Assembly: GCA_035687045.1 (NCBI GenBank)
Contig: DASRYU010000039.1
Coordinates: forward strand, 1 to 9,265
Length of the DNA: 9,265 bases
Reading direction: 5' to 3'
Source: JAJPHT01 sp035687045
Lineage (GTDB): Archaea; Thermoplasmatota; SW-10-69-26; JACQPN01; JAJPHT01
The position numbers and the translations under genes are program-made. The stretch's first letter is position 1, and each line of letters begins with the position of its first letter. The notes under the pieces were generated by a model. It did not search any database and was not told the DNA's origin. It was given only the letters and a program-made list of their open reading frames with translations. Shown here piece after piece: positions 6,242-9,265 of the stretch.

Positions 6242-6245
6242 GGTG
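6242..6245 (+). promoter_or_regulatory. Shine-Dalgarno-like GGTG, decides the ATG 6251 start
   Basis: GGTG can pair with the 3' end of archaeal 16S rRNA (complement GGAGGTGAT). It ends 5 bases before the ATG at 6251. This favours ATG 6251 over the in-frame GTG at 6239, which would add four residues and bury the site. Confidence 0.4.
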
Positions 6246-6250
6246 CCACA

Positions 6251-6712
6251 ATGAAGATCGACATCGGCAACGGCAAGGTCCTCGGGACCAAGCGGGTCAG
6301 CCCCAACGGCCAGATCAGCGGCTTCACCGAGTACGCCGGCCAGGAGGTCCTGGTGGTCCTCCCCGGCTCGGACACGGACGTCAAGCTCGGTGCGAAGGAC
6401 CTCGTGCGCGAGGTCCAGATCGCGACGAACGAGCACATGAAGGTCGCTTTCCACCAGTACAAGGAGCTCAAGCAGCGCTTCGAGACGCCCGAGCGGGCGA
6501 CGAAGGAGTTCCTCCAGAAGCACGCTCCGAAGAACTTCCAGGGCCTCTTCGAGCAGGTCGAAGGGTGGGTCAAGGAGCAGGTCGACAAGGCCGAAGAGAA
6601 GATCGAGGTGCGCCTGCACCGCGGCGAGCAGAACGAGCGCGCCTCCGCGCGCACGGAGCCCGCCGCCGGCCGCACCGAGGGCGCGAAGCCCACGAGCACC
6701 AGCACGGAGTGA
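6251..6712 (+). CDS. Small helical protein with AbrB-like head, unknown function (paralogue 1)
   Basis: I cannot name this family. The 153-residue protein has three parts. Residues 1-38 look like short beta strands: VLGTKRVSPNGQISGF followed by GQEVLVVLP recalls the strand-turn-strand pattern of SpoVT/AbrB DNA-binding domains, though shortened. Residues about 45-122 are highly charged amphipathic helix (QYKELKQRF at 69-77, then a Lys/Glu-rich run), likely coiled coil. Residues 123-153 are a disordered tail rich in Glu, Ala, Thr and Ser. There is no signal peptide or membrane segment, so it should be cytosolic. It is a paralogue of the next gene, sharing GQIS and QY-x-EL-x-QR-[FY], and shares an operon with it. 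Candidate roles are a nucleoid-associated or granule-coating (phasin-like) protein; both are guesses from shape alone. Confidence 0.8.
   Translation: MKIDIGNGKVLGTKRVSPNGQISGFTEYAGQEVLVVLPGSDTDVKLGAKDLVREVQIATNEHMKVAFHQYKELKQRFETPERATKEFLQKHAPKNFQGLFEQVEGWVKEQVDKAEEKIEVRLHRGEQNERASARTEPAAGRTEGAKPTSTSTE
6706..6709 (+). promoter_or_regulatory. Shine-Dalgarno GGAG for paralogue 2
   Basis: GGAGTGAT at 6706-6713 is one base short of the full archaeal consensus GGAGGTGAT. The GGAG core lies inside the last codons of paralogue 1 and ends 8 bases before ATG 6718 but only 2 before ATG 6712. This supports ATG 6718 and cotranscription of the two genes. Confidence 0.55.
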
Positions 6713-6717
6713 TGACG

Positions 6718-7245
6718 ATGGACACGATGAACACCGCGACGCACAACGCCCCGAAGAAGAACGAACTCGTCCTCGTGAAGGAGTCGAACGAGTGGGGTCA
6801 GATCAGCGACCTCGAGAAGAACACGACGTACTTCGTCATCCGCAAGCCGACGCGCGAGCTCACGCAGCAGAAGAGCAAGGAGTTCGTCGAGGACGTGCGC
6901 GCGTTCCTCCACGAGCACCGCGTCCTCACCGAGCAGCAGTACAACGAGCTCAACCAGCGCTACGGCGAGCCCGCCAAGCAGAAGGCGAAGGAGCTCCGCG
7001 AGATGATGGAGAAGCGCTTCGACGAGGTCGCGAAGGAGTTCGAGGCGCGCGTCGAGCAGCTCGAGAACGAGTACAAGACGCGCTTCGGCAAGAAGGAGGG
7101 CGGCTCCTCGGGCGGCCCCGAGACGCCCGGCGAGATGCCCACCGGCGAATCGGCGGAGACGGCGACGGAGAGCTCCACGAACTCGACCGACGCGAAGCCG
7201 AAGACGTCCTCGAAGAAGGCGTCCTCCCCGCGCAAGACCGAGTGA
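6718..7245 (+). CDS. Small helical protein, unknown function (paralogue 2)
   Basis: A 175-residue cytosolic protein of unknown family. The head (about 13-44) contains ELVLVKESNEWGQISDL and TYFVIRKP, matching the head of paralogue 1 around GQIS. The middle (about 45-127) is a long, very charged helix or coiled coil with QYNELNQRY (74-82) at the place of QYKELKQRF in paralogue 1. The tail (128-175) is low-complexity: first Gly/Glu/Thr/Ser, ending in a basic KTSSKKASSPRK segment that resembles tails of nucleic-acid-binding proteins. The in-frame ATGs at 6712, 6718 and 6727 are all possible; 6718 has the best Shine-Dalgarno spacing. If ATG 6712 is used, it overlaps the upstream TGA by one base. 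The gene is convergent with the lipoprotein gene, with a 22-base gap. The two diverged copies may form a hetero-oligomer (inference). Confidence 0.8.
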   Translation: MDTMNTATHNAPKKNELVLVKESNEWGQISDLEKNTTYFVIRKPTRELTQQKSKEFVEDVRAFLHEHRVLTEQQYNELNQRYGEPAKQKAKELREMMEKRFDEVAKEFEARVEQLENEYKTRFGKKEGGSSGGPETPGEMPTGESAETATESSTNSTDAKPKTSSKKASSPRKTE

Positions 7246-7267
7246 ACGCCTGGCGGAAGGGGCTCGC

Positions 7268-7759
7268 TCACTCGCTCGTGATGCTGAGCCCCATCTGCCC
7301 GGTGTAGAGGGTGAACTCGAACGTGAGGATCCACGTTCCCGGCTCGCCCGAACCGGTCGTCTCGGTGACGCCGCTCTGCTGCGTCGCGCCCGCCACGGCG
7401 CCGCGGTAGACCTCTTTTCCGCAATGGTCCTGGAGGGTGAGCGTGAGCGAGCCCGCGCCGGCCTGGCCGCCCCACGTCACGCGCGCGGCGCTCGACGGGT
7501 TCTCCCACAGGAAGACCTCCTTGGCCGTCTTCGCCGCGGCCTGCCCGCCGTAGGTGAACGAGCCGGGCTCGTTCGAGACGCCGCTCTGGCCGCCGCTGGG
7601 GCCCGTGGGCTGCACTTCGGGCGGCGTGCATCGCGCGGGCGGCGCCGCGGCGTCGCGAGCGGTGGGCGGCGCGTTCGCGTCCGCGTCGTCCGCCTGCGTC
7701 TGGATGCATCCGGCCGTCGCAGCGAGCAACGCCACGACGAGCACCTTCCGACCGTTCAC
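7268..7759 (-). CDS. Small predicted lipoprotein, unknown function
   Basis: From GTG 7759 the protein has 163 residues: a signal MNGRKVLVVALLAATAGC with the lipobox ending at C18, an Ala/Pro/Asp-rich linker (about 19-65), and a beta-rich domain (about 66-161) that includes TWGGQAGAGSLTLTLQD and ends GTWILTFEFTLYTGQMGLSI. C44 and C113 are the only other cysteines and could pair outside the cell. The layout resembles the C-terminal module of the larger lipoprotein at 1579-2709 and of general extracellular beta-sandwich domains; no catalytic motif is visible. An ATG at 7786 is in frame and would give 172 residues, but it lies inside the TATA-like box and would add charged residues before the signal. 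The cysteine position with GTG 7759 also equals that of the other lipoprotein. Function is unknown. Confidence 0.75.
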   Translation of the reverse strand: MNGRKVLVVALLAATAGCIQTQADDADANAPPTARDAAAPPARCTPPEVQPTGPSGGQSGVSNEPGSFTYGGQAAAKTAKEVFLWENPSSAARVTWGGQAGAGSLTLTLQDHCGKEVYRGAVAGATQQSGVTETTGSGEPGTWILTFEFTLYTGQMGLSITSE

Positions 7760-7782
7760 GTCCGCGCGAGCGCCGACGCGCG

Positions 7783-7790
7783 CCATAACC
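7783..7790 (-). promoter_or_regulatory. TATA-like box for the small lipoprotein, in a 61-base divergent spacer
   Basis: The minus strand reads GGTTATGG. Its A at 7786 is 27 bases before GTG 7759. The same AT-rich patch on the plus strand (CATAACCTTTT, 7784-7794) lies 27-34 bases before the kinase ATG at 7821. One patch may therefore drive both divergent genes. Confidence 0.45.
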
Positions 7791-7820
7791 TTTTCACGGT
7801 GAGGGGTCTTCGCGCGGCGT

Positions 7821-9265
7821 ATGGCGGCCACCGCGGCACCTTCCCCTCCGGCCCCCTCGGCCGCGGGCGAGGAGCCGCTGGGCAAGCTCCAGCGGACCGT
7901 CGAGATCAGCCGCATCCTGTATCGGAACGACTTCTTCGCGATGATGCGCGAGCTCGCGAGGGCCCCTCGCGTGCCCGACGCGGTCGGCGGCACGAGCGTC
8001 GCCATCCCGCCCGACGTCCCGCGCCGCGTGCGCAAGATGCTCGAGGAGCTCGGGCCGACCTTCATCAAGATCGGGCAGCTCCTCGGCACCCGCCCCGACC
8101 TCGTGCCCAAGCCGTTCATTGACGAGTTCAAGCACCTGTACGACAAGACGACGCCCTCGCCGTTCGACGAGGTGCGCGCGCTCATCGAGGAGGAGCTCGG
8201 GCGCCCGCTCGCCGAGGTCTTCGACGAGTTCAGCGAGACGCCCGTCGCGAGCGCGAGCGTCGGCCAGGTGCACTTCGCGCGCCTGAAGACCGGCGAGCGC
8301 GTCGCCGTGAAGGTCCAGCACCCGGGCATCCAGGAGCGCGTGCGCGTCGACTTCGAGATCATGGAGCCGATGGTGCGCTTCGTGGAGAACCTGTTCGCCG
8401 CGAGCCGCGTATGGCAGCCGCGCGAGCACCTCCTCGAGGTGCAGCAGATGCTCGCGCGCGAGCTCGACTACCGGAACGAGGCGCGGAACGTCCAGCGCGT
8501 CTACGAGATCTTCCAGAACGACCCGTCGGTCAAGATCCCGAAGGTGTACTGGGGCGCCTCCGCGCGCCGCGTGCTCACGCTCGAGCGCATCGAGGGCGTG
8601 AAGCTCTCGAACTTCGACAGCGCCGAGCTCAAGGCGCTCGACGGGAAGCGGCTCGCGGAGATCATCACGCACGCGATGGCGCGGCAGATCTTCGAGGAGC
8701 GCATCTTCCACGCCGACCCCTCGCCGGGGAACCTCATGGCCATCTCCAGCGACCAGGTGGCCTTCCTCGACTGGGGCGCGGTCGGCACCGTCTCCCGCCG
8801 CCGCGCCGAGCGCGTGCTCGCCCTCGTCCTCGGCTTCGTGCGCCACGACATCGACAGCGTGTCGCAGGCCATCATCGACCTCGCGAAGGGCGACGGCGAT
8901 GTCGACATGGGCGTCTACATGCGCGATGTCGAGCGCATCATGGACTATCACGAGCGCGAGCGCGCGAGCGTCGGCGACCCCGTCGTCCTCGAGATGATCC
9001 TCGAGGTCGCCAACAAGCACCGCATGCTCCTCCCGCCCGACTTCATGCTCATCACGCGCGCGCTCTTCCAGTTCGAAGGGCTGTGCCGCAAGCTCGACCC
9101 CGGCTACGAGCTTGTCGACGTGCTGGAGCCGTACGTGCAGGCCTACATGCGCCGCGAGGCGTTCAAGATGAACGGCGATGGCAGCACCGTCATGGCGGGC
9201 GCCTACGAGGCGCTCCAGACCATCGGCGGCATCCCCGGCCGCCTCAACAAGGTCCTGCGCATGGT
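7821..9265 (+). CDS. ABC1/UbiB-family atypical protein kinase, 3' end cut by window
   Basis: Member of the ABC1/ADCK/UbiB family, atypical kinase-like ATPases associated with membrane lipid and isoprenoid-quinone metabolism. The first 481 residues are present and the frame is open at the right edge. Hallmarks are the KxGQ motif (KIGQ, 83-86), the Ala/Ser-rich nucleotide loop ASASVGQVH (143-151), the AVKVQHPG strand with K164, the ExD motif E214/D216 in RELDYRNEARN, the catalytic loop HADPSPGNL (297-305), and the metal-binding DWG (D317). The segment after about 400 is helical; any C-terminal membrane helices would lie outside the window. ATG 7821 is the first start after an in-frame TGA at 7800. 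No SD-like site lies at close range (GAGG at 7801 is 16 bases away), so a leaderless or short-leader start is likely. The substrate cannot be told from sequence. Confidence 0.92.
   Translation, partial: MAATAAPSPPAPSAAGEEPLGKLQRTVEISRILYRNDFFAMMRELARAPRVPDAVGGTSVAIPPDVPRRVRKMLEELGPTFIKIGQLLGTRPDLVPKPFIDEFKHLYDKTTPSPFDEVRALIEEELGRPLAEVFDEFSETPVASASVGQVHFARLKTGERVAVKVQHPGIQERVRVDFEIMEPMVRFVENLFAASRVWQPREHLLEVQQMLARELDYRNEARNVQRVYEIFQNDPSVKIPKVYWGASARRVLTLERIEGVKLSNFDSAELKALDGKRLAEIITHAMARQIFEERIFHADPSPGNLMAISSDQVAFLDWGAVGTVSRRRAERVLALVLGFVRHDIDSVSQAIIDLAKGDGDVDMGVYMRDVERIMDYHERERASVGDPVVLEMILEVANKHRMLLPPDFMLITRALFQFEGLCRKLDPGYELVDVLEPYVQAYMRREAFKMNGDGSTVMAGAYEALQTIGGIPGRLNKVLRM

Noticed and set aside
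1..9265. CRISPR array, insertion sequence, integrase or phage genes
   Set aside because: I saw no regularly spaced repeats, transposase or integrase motifs, and no terminal repeats with target duplications.

Overview
The window looks like a GC-rich archaeal chromosome segment. The tRNA synthetase gene (pheT) is the archaeal/eukaryotic type. The mevalonate-pathway reductase is the class II type known from Archaeoglobus and Thermoplasmatales. Several starts lie 25-28 bases downstream of a TATA-like box with no room for a leader, as expected for archaeal leaderless transcripts. Taken together these suggest an uncultured GC-rich member of Thermoplasmatota. That placement is inferred, because no rRNA gene is present. 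Codon third positions are almost all G or C, so most long open frames opposite or out of phase with the real genes are shadows.

Layout. 2-682 (-) endonuclease III; 755-1507 (+) HAD-family hydrolase, divergent from it; 1579-2709 (+) a 376-residue lipoprotein of unknown function; 2710-3954 (-) class II HMG-CoA reductase, whose stop codon directly abuts the lipoprotein stop; 3955-4475 a divergent intergenic region of about 520 bases, of which about 300 (4126-4424) are filled with strong inverted repeats; 4476-6125 (+) phenylalanyl-tRNA synthetase beta subunit; 6251-6712 and 6718-7245 (+) two small paralogous helical proteins of unknown function in one operon; 7268-7759 (-) a second small lipoprotein; 7821 to the right edge (+) an ABC1/UbiB-family atypical kinase, cut by the window.

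The genes do not form one pathway. They are single-gene or two-gene units for DNA repair, isoprenoid lipid synthesis, translation and the cell envelope, with divergent or convergent neighbours. The only clear operon is the paralogous pair at 6251-7245, where the second gene has a Shine-Dalgarno-like site inside the end of the first.

The parts most worth following up are (i) the structured intergenic block at 4126-4424, a candidate non-coding RNA or repeat element that I could not match to a known RNA; (ii) the paralogous pair, which may be an undescribed family with a short beta-rich AbrB-like head, a charged helical middle and a disordered tail; and (iii) the recurrent TTATG-type promoter, which resets several start codons. 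I see no CRISPR array, insertion sequence, rRNA or tRNA.
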